Below the pieces are notes generated by a model. That model was not told the origin of the DNA and did no database searches. It worked only from the letters and a program-made list of their open reading frames with translations. 64,000 nucleotides of DNA from NCBI RefSeq assembly GCF_017562075.2, contig NC_054082.1:24254460-24318459 (forward strand). The letters run 5' to 3'. Position numbers and translations under genes: made by a program. Shown piece by piece: positions 1 through 11,574 of this stretch (the stretch's first letter is position 1; each line of letters begins with the position of its first letter). This DNA is from Anopheles merus (taxonomy: Eukaryota; Arthropoda; Insecta; Diptera; Culicidae).

Positions 1-3000
1 TGTCATGTTTTTGGGTTAGAAAGTTAAACGGTGTTCGCACGTTGCGGCTGGGGCTGGCTGATTGAGGCTGATGATATTACTTTACACCCGTAGCATCGAA
101 TAGATGGCCAGAGAAGGAACTGTTTTTGAATTGAACGCAAATCGTGGAAAATAATCGTTTTGAAACTGCTTTTTTGTAGGAGAAAATTGAGTACAAGTGC
201 GAGTATTTTCATAAAATCCCAATTATGGTACATTAGAACCATTCCAAATGGAAAGAATAACAGCCCAATGGTTTTGGAAAACGATAGCATAGCAGTTGAT
301 TTGCATATTTCCGTCCGCTATAAGACCGCTATTACAGCTGCCACTAATCATCGCTTCGCTGAGGTGCTTAAAATTCCACCGAACGATATCCGGATGCTAC
401 AATCTCCCATGACGAAAAGGAATTGTTTAAACTGTAAACATGCCAAACCCCTTGAGTGGCTCCGGAATGTCCCCGGGTGGGCAGGTCATATTCGATAAAC
501 AACCATCCAAACGATTTCCTTTACGTCCCAGACAAAAAGTAACAAATCACTTACAATTAATTAAACTCCCGGCCCGGGCTCCATTAGGAAAAAGCTTACG
601 CACTAAACCATTAAACACGATGTTACGGTATCACAATCGATCTGGGGGTTGGCTTGTGCCGGACTTTTTTTTTTGCATCCCAGAATATCTGTGTCCGGAT
701 GACGATTTAATTTTCTACAAGGCTGCTTGACCAACCCGATGCTGTCCCAAATGGGACGATGTTTTAAATGACCGCACAAAAATCACTACCGATAAAAGGA
801 ATGTCCACGAGGGGAGGAGTGACTTGTTTCCTATTCCACAGTAACCTCTCAAAGCAGTCAGCTATACAGGGGCTCCAAAAGACTGTACGGACGGCTGGAT
901 AGTGTCAGTGCTTAACCCTTTTTCTTGACCGTTCGAAGGACAAGCAGTCTTACAAGGTGATAGTGCGTTACGGACGCCCACCTCAGACGTCGGCAATCCT
1001 TCCACTAACCCCTTGTCGCTAAGTAACTGGTGTGATAAATATTCTTATCCCAAAGGAGTTTGCCCTTGTCATGGTCATCACTTGACCGGTGGCTGGCAGA
1101 GAAACTAATCGCAAATCGCAACCTCCCAGCAAAGGGGGGACTACTACATCTGTGCAAATCGAACCCATCGAGCTTGGTCAGCACCTTGCCAGGAAAGGAA
1201 CATGATTGCAGGGATTTTTGAACTCTCATCATCCACCCTTCCTGGTGATGTGGTGCGGGGCAAAAGGTCATTTGTCCTATCCTTAAACAGGACTCGCTTA
1301 TCGGTTTAATTATTTGTTCCGACATTTGCCGGTTAACCGCAGCAGCAGGCCACTTTGGAGCGAGAAAAGGAGGATACCGGCTGCTTTTGGGCGCACTGAT
1401 CAAGGCACTGTTTTAAGGATTGGCGTTATTTATGGGGAATCTTATGCTTATAGAAATCAATAGGAAAGTGTATTCTTTTTTCACCGCCCGAGAGTTGTAT
1501 GTCGTTTCCGACGGGTGATGGGCTTTGTGAATGTACTTTTGTGAATAGTTGAACCGAAACGAAGGCATGAATGGATGCAAAAGCGAGTAAACAACCACTG
1601 TGCCGTGAATCACACATCGTCGAGGGAATCAAATGTGAACCCGTGCGCCGTTTCTACAGTGTGGGATGTTCGATTACGAGTAGCAGATTATCCCTATACT
1701 TGATGCCTTTTAGCGGAAGATATCAACACGAAGGAGTAAACATCTTTTAAATTCTAAAGCTTGGACCTTGGGTACATAAACTGAGGTTCTATTGTGTTTT
1801 GTTTCTGTTAGCGACTTGTAATAATTATGTTTGTATCACTGACGTAATTAATATCTTCGTATCGTATCAATTAGGGCTTCGGTTTCCTTTTTCTTGACGC
1901 TGAAGTAATTCGACGTTTCCACTCAATCATATACCCACCACTGTAGCATCAAAGTAGGCATAACTGTAGTACACAAATTCGCCCACCATTTGGGCCTTCC
2001 ACCCATAATCGGCCACCAATTCACCAGCCCCGGTCCGGGCGAAAAACGCAACCAGGATAAACCAAGCCAATTGAATAGGGAATGAATTTGTCTCTGTCGC
2101 ATCGGTCGGCATCAAGACGCCATCGGCTTCCGAGTGCGAAATCACCGCTCCCTTCCACCGCGATAGTTTCCCAAAAACCTTCACCACTGCCAATAGTTGC
2201 CTGCTCTGGTGGGGAGGGATCCCGTTGGCTCGTTGGTGCGAAACCTTTCTCGCATTCATGCGGCCGGAGACGGTACGGCCCAGACGGACGAACAGTGACA
2301 GTGACACTGGAACGAAAGGCCGTTTTGGAAATGCGTCCAGCTGCGGAAGACGAAATAAATCAGTAATGCATAAGATATGCTGATACGCGTGCTGATCCAC
2401 CTCCAACCCGCGGACGTTGCTGGCCCGCGCTTGCCGAAACTAGAGGCGATGCTGCGTTCGCATGATTTTTCATCTACGAGGAAAAATGGATGTGATGGAG
2501 AGGGATTGCTTTTTTCTCCTTTCATGTGCACGTTTGTCATTTGTTTGCCGCGCCGCTTTGATTAAGCGGATCCCGCGTGACGTGAAAGCGTGCTCACGAC
2601 CAAATACGCCACGACGGGTGTGTGAGTGAGTGTGCGTTCATGAATATTAATACTTTTACGGCGGGGGCACTGGGCGGAATCGTTCGTGTCCAATAAATAT
2701 CCTCGCTGTACATTTCTATTAACAATTATCAATCATGCTATAGAGCACTCAATTCTGACACACCATTACACGGGATATATGGATGTTCTGCCGGTGCTCT
2801 GGGGCAAGATGCCATCGTCACCATGTTGCTTACATCTTCTTTTGATAAAAACTATTGTTTCTTATGTGTGTAAAAATCAAGTGTCTAGTTGAATGAAGAA
2901 ACACTCAATTAATCTCACAAATTCCAAGATTACTTTAAAAAGTCAACAAAAATAAACTGCTGCCGTTCGAGTGACATAAACACCTTTCCCATTAAACATC

Positions 3001-3259
3001 GTTTCCCGCTCGCTAATCGTGACCCCGAAACACAAACACTTTTCACTGTCGTTAGCACAATCCCGTAAACAATCTGTCTACAAGACTTTAAGGATTTTCC
3101 TGTTATTAATTTCCCGCCCGTTATGGTAATGCCAGAGAAGCGTCCCAAACCTAAACGCCCGCCTGTTCGTGATGTTTTCCTGCGGGGTGTTCGATTTTTG
3201 GGGAACCGGATATTTGCTTCGTCCCTTTTCTCGCCGGCCGGCGGGGCCGAAGGGGATGC
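1..3259. other. Gene-free DNA, left edge of window
   Basis: I see no recognisable gene, RNA or mobile element here. The open frames are short, overlap each other on both strands and show no domain I know. The text is mixed-complexity DNA with a few A/T-rich patches (roughly 1740-1920 and 2870-2960) and G/C-richer patches near 2000-2450 and 3100-3260. The stretch ends at the target-site duplication of the hAT-like element that starts at 3268. It may hold regulatory sequence, but nothing in it can be assigned. Confidence 0.6.
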
Positions 3260-3267
3260 GTTAGGAT
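3260..3267. repeat. Left 8-bp target-site duplication of the hAT-like element
   Basis: GTTAGGAT lies directly before the TAGTGATG terminus at 3268. The same eight bases follow the CATCACTA terminus at 5599-5606. An identical 8-bp flanking repeat is the insertion footprint of hAT-superfamily transposases. Confidence 0.8.
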
Positions 3268-3367
3268 TAGTGATGTGCGTTGCGTTCCGAACCTGCCAGG
3301 TGCGATCCGTTCCAGCATGCAAGCATCCACACCACGATCCTTATTTTTAATCCAAGTAGGTTCAAAC

Positions 3368-3585
3368 TGAACCGGTTGCTCCTACCGTTCTTTGCGATCC
3401 GACTTAAACCAGCTGCTATCAACGATCGTATCGGTCCAATCTGAACCGGTCGTTCGCAGCGTACTCTGTGATCTGTGCTGGGCCAGTTGTTCTCAATGCT
3501 CTTTACGATCTGGCTTAGAACGCTCGACATTCTACTCTCTTTGATTTGATGAGCCGGTTTGCTGTAAACAAATCATCCAGGTTCA
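3368..3585 (+). repeat. 37-bp tandem repeat array, about five to six diverged units
   Basis: Four consecutive units of exactly 37 bp can be laid under each other: 3368-3404, 3405-3441, 3442-3478 and 3479-3515. Each starts with a version of TGAACCGGTTGTTC and ends with a version of TTTGCGATCTGGCT. Units one and four agree at about 25 of 37 positions, and most differences are transitions. A shortened unit (3516-3549) and a partial one starting TGAGCCGGTT at 3550 follow. There are no spacers between units, so this is not a CRISPR array. It lies about 100 bp inside the left end of the hAT-like element and carries the same GAACC/GTTC motif as the element's ends. It may therefore be an expansion of subterminal repeats. 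Confidence 0.7.
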
Positions 3586-3820
3586 ATACGAACCTATTTC
3601 TCTCAGCTTTATGTTCCATTGTAATGCGATGAGCGTACAACTGTACCGCGAGTATCGTCGCGGTAGGTCAGTGTTTCGCTTACATATATCGAGGTAGAAT
3701 AATGCTTTGTTCGAAGCGGACTTTTCAACACTTGATCGTCCAGGCGATCATAAAAACCCAGAAGGGGTTTCCATTACTGGAAACGTTGGAGTTTAGAAGC
3801 CTTACCTTGCGAAGAAGGAC

Positions 3821-3854
3821 ATAAATAAATAAATAAATAACTAAATAACTAAAC
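3821..3854. repeat. TAAA microsatellite
   Basis: About five TAAA units are followed by interrupted CTAAATAA units. Such tracts often mark the 3' tail of non-LTR retrotransposons in mosquitoes, and a similar tail ends the LINE fragment at 27234. No reverse-transcriptase-like sequence is visible upstream here, so a retroposon origin is only a possibility. Confidence 0.7.
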
Positions 3855-4069
3855 TCTTGAAATATGTTGGAAGACGAAGTTTTTAGGCAGCGTAACGTCC
3901 TATCTTGACAGTCCGAACGAATCTGACTTGCCACGGTCGGAATTGGTTTTATTTATACTCAATAAGTTTCGTACATTTGGTTTTGGAATGTGGTTTTGTC
4001 CTAATGAAAGGTTGTTGATATGAGGTGCAATCTATACATTATATCGGAGTGGGGTGTCAGTCATTATGT

Positions 4070-4440
4070 GCCTATGCTGCGCTTTTAGTGTTTTTACTAA
4101 GGTTCTGGAAAGTACAAACTGTTCTAGCTAAAGACCGGGTGCGTTCGTCGATCTTTGCCTACACTGCGCTTTTAGCAATAAGTTGCTATGCGTTCTCGGC
4201 TCACCTAGTTTGCCTGCAGTAACGCCTGATGTGCTTAATATGCGTCTTTCGGGGGGTTTCAAGAAGTGTGTCACTATTGTTTTTATACGAACGGTAGGGC
4301 CTGAATTCTTACGGTTGGTTTGTTATGGTATGATCTGATTTGCTGAGTGTGTTATAATGAATGTGTTGCAATAGTGTGGTTTGGCTTTCCGAGGTGTGTT
4401 ACAATGTGTCTATAGCTGATAGTGTGTATTATAATAAGTT
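4070..4440 (+). repeat. Short internal repeats of the hAT-like element
   Basis: The phrase GCCTAtgCTGCGCTTTTAG at 4070-4088 recurs with two changes at 4157-4175, a spacing of 87 bp. Further right, GTGTGTTATAAT-like phrases recur near 4345, 4393 and 4423. These are ancient, much decayed tandem or dispersed internal repeats, with no coding content I can recognise. They lie between the two clear minisatellites of the element. Confidence 0.4.
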
Positions 4441-4520
4441 CTGTTTAGCAGATATGCTACACCATTCGGTCTGCAATGCACGATGATCTGCTCTCTTTCT
4501 CGATGAGGTTGGGCTGGTTT

Positions 4521-5150
4521 GCAAACCTCGTCAACCTCACCAACTTCGCTAACCTCGCCAATCAACCTCGCACATCTCACAACCAACCTCGCACACCAAC
4601 CTCGCCGATCTCGCTAATCTCGCCAACCAACCTCGTCAACCTCACTTTCCAAACTCGCTAATCTCGCTAACCTCACTTTCCAAACTCGCTATACTCGCTA
4701 ACCTCGATTTGCAAGCTTGCTATCCTCGCCAACCTCATTTTTCTAACTCGCTAAAATCACTAACCTCACTTACCAAAATGACTAATCTCACTTTATAAAC
4801 TCGCTTAAATCGGCAACCCCACTTTCCAAACTTCCTAGCCTCACAAACCACACTTTCCACAGTCGCTAACCTCACTAAACTCACTTTCCAAACTCGCTAA
4901 ACTCACTTTTCAAACTTCATAAACTCAATTTCCGAACTCACTAAACAAACTTTCCAAACTCGCTAAACTCACTTTACTCACATACTCACTACACTCACTA
5001 AACAAACTCGCAAAACTCACTTTCCAAACTCACTAAACTCACTTTTAAAACTCAATAAACTCAATTTCCAAACTCACTTAACTCGCTAAACTCGCTAACC
5101 TCACATTCCAAACGTGCTAATCCCGCCAACCAACTTCGCCGCTACCAACC
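4521..5150 (+). repeat. 11/22-bp G-poor minisatellite
   Basis: About 630 bp are built from two alternating 11-mers, roughly AAACTCGCTAA and ACTCACTTTCC, making a 22-bp dimer. The dimers are cleanest around 4870-5000. The left part (4521-4640) is richer in AACCTCGCCAACC variants, and extra single 11-mers break the 22-bp phase in places. The plus strand is strikingly poor in G, so the two strands differ strongly in composition. Read in one frame, the left end gives a repetitive Asn/Leu/Thr/Ser string that is a by-product of the repeat, not a protein. The array sits wholly inside the hAT-like element. Confidence 0.85.
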
Positions 5151-5598
5151 TGAGTACGTGACGGTGACATGGAATATGTTTCAGTCAGATTTTTTATGAC
5201 ATTGAGAGTGAAATTTTGCAGCCCTGATTATTACAATTGAAAAAGGAAAAAAATCATCGATATTTGTTAAAAAAAACACCACAGAATGATTTGACTTACA
5301 ATGCAATGTATAGCGGGTCGCTTAAATTAAGCGTTTTTATTTTAGTAGTAGAATATATTTATACGTTCGATAAACTATTGCTTAGCTCTGTTTGAACTGA
5401 AACGGTGTGATTATTTAACATAACATATATTACAAAATATTGAATGGAAACTTACAAGTTATCCATATGTAAAGTGAACATCTGAAAAAGGCAAAACCAT
5501 GGCAGATTATCGTGAACCTGCGTTCCGCGTTTCGTTCTTTTTCTCCAAATTGTCAGGTTCGTTCCGTTCCACAATTTTTGGAACTATTCCCATCACTA

Positions 5599-5606
5599 GT
5601 TAGGAT
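5599..5606. repeat. Right 8-bp target-site duplication of the hAT-like element
   Basis: GTTAGGAT follows the CATCACTA terminus directly and is identical to 3260-3267. Confidence 0.8.
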
Positions 5607-6239
5607 GCGTTTCGAGGCAGAAAACAAGGTACCGTTCAGCCACTTGCTGACACGCAAACCACCCTTCTTACGAGGACGATGGGGCGGATAGGGGACTCAA
5701 AATCTGACCGGTTGGAACGGGAAATGTAATGAATTGATGTTATTAATTCGGGTCGATTGTCGACCTGTGTTTATGCGTGTCTGGCAGGTATTCTTGGAGT
5801 GTCGATGAAGGTGCTGCAGAACATGATTTGATGCCGTTAGCTTGCGTCGTTCTAACGAGCATCGCGTGCTGACCGGGGAACAATATTGGACCGTTGGAAC
5901 GTTTCCTGTCTGTTCGGGTCTGCTTCATTTTGCAAAGGATATTAGCTGTGAAGCATCTGTTGAGGAATTTAATATGCGCCCAATTTCGAGCATTACTGAA
6001 CGCGTGAGAATGCTGTGAATCACAGCCTGTGATTGAAAAAGGATCTGCATTATTAATGTTTTTATTTATCATGTTACAAAATTCTGGACGGTCTCCTAAC
6101 CGTCTGACTATTCTTGTGAGTTGCTTTCAACTGTAGGTAAGATTAACTTTAAACGCACACACGAATCGGTAAGTGATATGCTCATCTAATGGTAATCGTC
6201 TCCCAAAACAACATTATTCCTTTTGCAACGATGATGGCA

Positions 6240-6260
6240 ATGATGATGATGATGATGATC
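6240..6260. repeat. GAT trinucleotide repeat
   Basis: Six uninterrupted ATG/GAT units follow an imperfect start (gatgatggcaatgatgatg). It is an ordinary microsatellite in unannotated DNA. Confidence 0.8.
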
Positions 6261-8126
6261 CAAAATGGTTTGCCCCTAGCAAACAGGATGCTAGTTTACA
6301 CTTCCATCACTTCCTTTCTTCAGTATAATGCTCTGCAAACAATCACTAATACCCCACCCCAAAAGAAGTCCTCCCTGGCCAATTTCTTGAAGAAAGTTGT
6401 AAAGTTTCAGTGAACACAGAGCTCTTGTGTCGGGCGGGAGGCGTGACGCACACACAAGATAAATGACGTATATGTGTGTTGATAATGGCTTCTTAAGAAG
6501 GTGTTGAGCCGTCTCATCATTTGCATACCTACTCATCGCCCCTCTGAGATCGACCTGCTGCGTGGGTTGATGGCGGAAATAGGGCGTACGACGTTCGAAG
6601 TCAGCCGCCAGAAGGTGTTTTTGGGTGCAGGCTTTGTTTGTTTTAAGGATATAAAGAGGAAAACACACTCCCTTCGAAAGCGAACCCACCTGCCCACCGG
6701 ACCGGACATATTTGAGCGTCCCGAAACGAATTTACCACTTGTAAAAGTTCACGTTCTTTACACTAATTGATACCTTTCGATTCGCTAATGGAACGCTGTT
6801 TGCTGCTTCTTTTTTTTTCTTATCGAACCCCGGATGCCAACGACTCCGTGATCCATATTTATTACGCACTGTTTGCTGCTGGTTTTTGGCATCGAACATT
6901 AAGTGTTTAATTTCACCTGAAGCATGTGCTTGCGCACTTGCGTGCGCACCAACGTGTGTGCTTTGCTTCGCAAGACGCAGACTTCAATAGACGCCTTTTA
7001 GGTCCGGATCAGGAGACGGCGCTCTCCCACTCTCTTTTCCTCGCACTCTTGGGTGGGTTCTGCGACCACCAGAAGTACACCGTGAGCGTATGGCCGAAAG
7101 CGGTTGGCGTCACGTTTCATCTCCGGCTCGGGAAAACATTCAAGTCACGTCCGCATCATTAAAAATTATTGATTGCCCAAAATAAACTATTTCATCTGGA
7201 GCACTACTACCACTACCGGAGGAGTATGACTGCCGGAGATGAAGCTTGTCATGAGGTTGAAGGGATGCTGTTGGTAGCATGATATGAACGGTTCTTTCTC
7301 TTACCCGTATGATGAGTAAGCGAGGAAGCTGGTTGGATGTGTCAGGAAGCATTAATGAAATAATCGAAATCGGGAGCGAATTATTTCGTTTAATTTTTAA
7401 CGCCTGATCGCTCTTAACTTCTTAAGGTACTGCTTCTCTTCTTCCGGAAATTGAGCTTTTTTAAGGAATGAAATGATTTATACTTTATGACTATTTTGAT
7501 ATAGTCTTGGCTTACAGACATCTTTTTGGAAATCTGTAAGCGCACGTTGGATCACAATTCTTCCGATCAGTTCAATATCATGATCGCCACACTGTCTCAT
7601 CATCCCTCGGGTGCAATCCATAATAAAACGATCGGCGTTCAACTTCATTATCACATAAGGCTCGTAATTGACGTAATCTGTAGCACCTCCACCATTTCGT
7701 TCGACCGGCCCAACACACCAATAATCCTGTTGCGAAACAGCGAAATGAGTGTGTTTAGCATGCCCATGTTACGAATCCGTGATCTTGTGCGAATGGAAAA
7801 AAACGGACCATCATTTTTAGAACTTTTGCCACCACCACCCTAATGAGAACCGTTAATCGATACCGAAGAGGAGATCTACAGACGAAGCGCACGAAGCACA
7901 AGTTTGGTTTTTATATCATTTCTCCATTTCGCAGGACGAGACGCGATCGACAGACGGCGAACTACCGGAGTTACGCGCATCGATCGGTGGCTAGTGTGAG
8001 CGCTGCCGTTCCCGTTTCGGGGAAGGATCATCCATCGAACTGAGCAAATGATAATTATACGGCCGATTCGTCATTTGTAGTCATTATAAAGTCATTTGGT
8101 GAGTTTCGTTTTTTTTTCTTTCTTTG

Positions 8127-8161
8127 ATGTGTGTATGCGTGTGTGTGGCTGTGTGTGTGTT
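8127..8161. repeat. Interrupted GT microsatellite
   Basis: A GT-rich tract broken by ATGC and GGC interruptions, directly after a T-rich run at 8109-8124. It could adopt left-handed DNA, but the interruptions make it short of a classic tract. Confidence 0.7.
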
Positions 8162-11100
8162 TCCGATCGATGCCTCGATCGTCCACATCGCTTGCACGAT
8201 ATCCACAGACAGGTCTGTGTGACGATGGGGTCTTATTTTCAAAAAGGGGATAATGTACCACCTGGCACGATAGCTTCTGTCTGTGGCGAATCTTAATTAC
8301 CGGGACCGGGGCAAGAGAGCATCGCGAAAAATCATCACTCGGGTCGGGTTGTGTGCATCGCGTAGATTCAACCTTCCCGTCGATGGCACAAGAAATCAAG
8401 GACCTACCTACCTGAGCAGCACCCAGCCAAACGATCTCTCGAGTCCCACGACGAAGTCCACACCAAACCACACCGTTTCATCGTCGGCAGGACGAATCAC
8501 GGTGAACATTATGTTGTAATTATTTATGAATTCACCCCGTTCCTGCAGCTCCGGTGCTGAGCAAGCGGTGCATTCAAGTCATCGTCAGCGGGTCAGAACC
8601 GTCTGCCCGGGCGGCTGCTCCAAATTTGGACCGGGGCCGCCGACGAAGCCGACCCCCAAAGGAAATCGAATGCAACTCGCGCCGTATAACTGGCGCGGGA
8701 TGCGGTACGAGATCAAAGGAATTAGTCACCGCCAAGACGAAGCGCTCAAGATGACTGACGGATCGCAAGCGGGAATGGAATGGATGCGCCCTTTGGCAGC
8801 GTGCTGTGTGCTGTGTGTTTGCGCTGTGAAGCTGTGAAGGGAGTTTCGGGAGCACCGGCCAGAATTTAGAGACGCGAAACAGTGGCGACCCATTCGTCTA
8901 ATCGTGTCTAATCGATACAGCAATCACCTTGACATTCTTCACCATTTGCCTTAGACGCGATGGATGTGTCGTCCGCTCGGAACAGAAACGCACAACAGAC
9001 CGGGCCGGTCGAAAAACGATAACCGTCTAGAACGCTTCCAAACGTATCTGGAGCATGATCCCGCCCCTTCCCTTTTTTCTAACACAGGTGGACGCAACGG
9101 TAGCGAAAAACCGGTAGCATTTTTCAGTTGTCACCGTCGTTTGTCGGCGGAATGTCTTTACCGGGCCAAAAATGTATCTCCAAAACAGCACCAAAAATTA
9201 ATCTCCCGAAACGATTTTCGAGCCGTCGTCGAACGGCGTGTTTTCGTGCGCATGATGGAAGATGAGTTGCGAAGTGGCCACCGCAGCCATACATCAATCG
9301 GTTGGATTAGATTGATCGTTACCCCTTCTCTTGGGGATAGATACCAGGATGTGTCTGATGCAACCTCCAAAACGAACGGGAAAGAAAAGAAAAAAAAAAT
9401 GCGACGTTTCTCTCGTCCGTCTTCTGATAAAGGCTTTCTCGTGCGCTTGCCGAAAACTGCATCAGGCATGGTTTTGCCGGTTGTAGGATGCAGTGCGCAC
9501 AACCAAAAAAGCATAATGAGCAGCGAGCGGAGAGTGCACCAGTCTTACGATCCTGCTACCAGACACACAATTAATGATCATTCGCTCCGATCTGGTTCCA
9601 AATTAGGGAGGGCTGGCTCAGAACCAAGACGTCCTCAGTCAGGCCCGCCGAAAAACTGGCCCCGAAAACAACAAAGTACCGTTGCTTTTCACCGCTATCT
9701 TAAATTAGCTACCAACGCCCGAAAACCTCTCGGCACTCGGTCGCTCTTCCTAAGCTGGGAGCGATGCCGCTGACGCTAAACGATTAGACGTGAACGCATT
9801 TCAGGTGCATTTTGGGCAAAGCTGCATCACCTAAAGGCGATCACCTTGATTGGAGATAATTTTAGCTTTCCAAGATTTAGCACAAACGCACACACCGAAT
9901 CAACCCCCTGTCTGATCTTGGGCGATTTGCAGTTCGGAGGAGGGCGGCTCGGCCGATCGCTTTAATGTAAACAAATTACAAATTTAAAGCGCATTCTGTC
10001 TGTGCTACTTACGAATTAGTTTCTCGTGGTATGCAAAGCAGCAAAGCATCGATTGATTTCGATTTTTGTATCGTTGTGGAACGAAGAAAATTGATGTAAT
10101 TTATAAAAAAACTCAATTTTTGACATAAAATGTATCCGAAATGTGGCAATACAGAGTTGTTGATACGCTTCTGTATCTGAGAAATTAGTTGTTTATTATT
10201 AACTCGATTGTTAAAAGATATTAAACTAACAATCATATGAACAAAACCAACCCATAGCCACAACTTTTTAATAAGAAAAGTCCTTTTTTTTCCTGATTCC
10301 TCTAGGAGTCCGCGCGCACACCGTCAGTTGACTGTTAGATGCACCACAAACTCGGCAACGAAAATTTGCATAAAATTTGCGTGCAAAATGCTAATGATGC
10401 AAAACAGAAACTTTGTTCCCGTCCATCCTTCTGGTCGGGTTCTGCTCTCCTGAGCTGTGGTATTCTATCAGCCCTGCCAGACGCAAACTGTATCGAATCG
10501 GGCCAATTTCTATCTGCTCGCTGCTCTGACCGAGATCGTGTCAAGGATAGATGCCGAGCGGGAACAAATCAGTCCAGCAGCAACACCCAACACCCACCCA
10601 GTTCGGTTTCGGGGGATGTGTTGGTTTTTGCACTCCGACTCCTACTTCTACAATCGCTTCTGTCCATTAGTGTGCAGGTTGTTGTAGGGAATTGTGCTGC
10701 AAATTGAATTTGCTTACCATTGAAACGTGACCGTGGCTAGATCAATATTACCACGACCGGATCTTCCCAGAGGGAGCCCTTTTTGCCATGATACGTATTC
10801 ATCGTAAGAAAATGAAGCGAACGACACTACTCAGTGCGTTTAGGGATATCCGGAGAGGAAGAGCTGAAGTAGCGACGATTGTTTATGAAAGTTGTAGATT
10901 ATTTATTTTTGATTGTAACGAAATAAATCTTCAAATTTTAGCTCTCCCCAAAAAACTCTGCCAGCATCATGGGTGGGTGGTGGTAAATAAGTTCCCATCT
11001 ACCAAGGGCACAGAGTCACAAGACACAGCAGTACGGTTCCCCGTTTCGCTCGACCTGTGCGCAAGGAAGGGAAAGAGGAGGGCTCAACCTGAGTGTGTGT

Positions 11101-11551
11101 GTGTGCGTGAGCAATTGGTGCGTTTGGTTCATGCTCGGCAGCATAAATCATTGAACCGTAACAGGGCGTTTGGACGGGCCCGGAAACTTTTCTTTACATT
11201 TTGTGAACGCTATTACTTCCCACCAAGCCCGCCGAGTAGTTTTGCATCTCAATGTGAATTCCCCGCCATCCATAGGAACAGTTTCAACTGGCAAGACATT
11301 ACAGCACTCGGTACGTAAAATTGTCAATGGGGGAAAAAAACGTCACACAAGTACAAGCGGAACTCATGCCATCTTGACACCGCGGACGGGGAGATTTTCT
11401 CACCTTTCCCTCCCGCAGTTGGCCCGCGCAGATGGATAGGCGGAAAATTAAGTTCAATTTAGCGTCGAAACAATGTCAAAGTGGTGCCGAAAACGAGCCA
11501 TAAATGCCTTCCCAACTTCTGACTGACAACAAGCATTTGCCGTGCACAGTC

Positions 11552-11574
11552 CGGTGGTGGTGGTGGTGTTGGTG
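11552..11574. repeat. GGT trinucleotide repeat
   Basis: Five GGT units followed by a GTT variant. Short, interrupted microsatellite. Confidence 0.7.

Larger units (their letters stand above)
3268..5598. mobile_element. Non-autonomous hAT-like DNA element (2.3 kb) carrying two minisatellites
   Basis: The element starts TAGTGATGTGCG and ends with CATCACTA. The ends match perfectly as an 8-bp terminal inverted repeat, and the bases after it match only in part. Perfect 8-bp duplications (GTTAGGAT) flank it. Termini of the YARNG type with 8-bp duplications are the known hallmark of hAT elements. GTTCC/GGAAC motifs are frequent just inside both ends (3283-3312 and 5520-5585), as expected of subterminal transposase-binding repeats. 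No transposase-like frame is present; the longest open frames are about 60-90 codons with no known domain. The interior holds a 37-bp tandem array, a TAAA microsatellite, a few longer-period repeats and an 11/22-bp minisatellite. An alternative is two solo ends meeting by chance, but the exact duplication argues against it. The superfamily is inferred; the family is unknown. Confidence 0.75.
5607..8963. other. Gene-free DNA with microsatellites
   Basis: No gene, RNA or mobile element is recognisable. The open frames are at most about 140 codons, lie on both strands and lack known domains. Simple repeats are a GAT run near 6240-6260 and a GT-rich tract at 8127-8161. From about 7850 to 8800 the DNA is richer in G/C and CpG than its surroundings, which may mean a regulatory or transcribed segment, but no exon can be delimited. 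Confidence 0.55.

Noticed and set aside
3368..3585. Possible CRISPR-like array
   Set aside because: The 37-bp units follow one another directly without spacers and are diverged; the genome is an insect's.
4476..4661. Repetitive Asn/Leu/Thr frame over the minisatellite
   Set aside because: It is the translation of the G-poor tandem repeat, which lacks stops in that frame; the repeat itself explains it.
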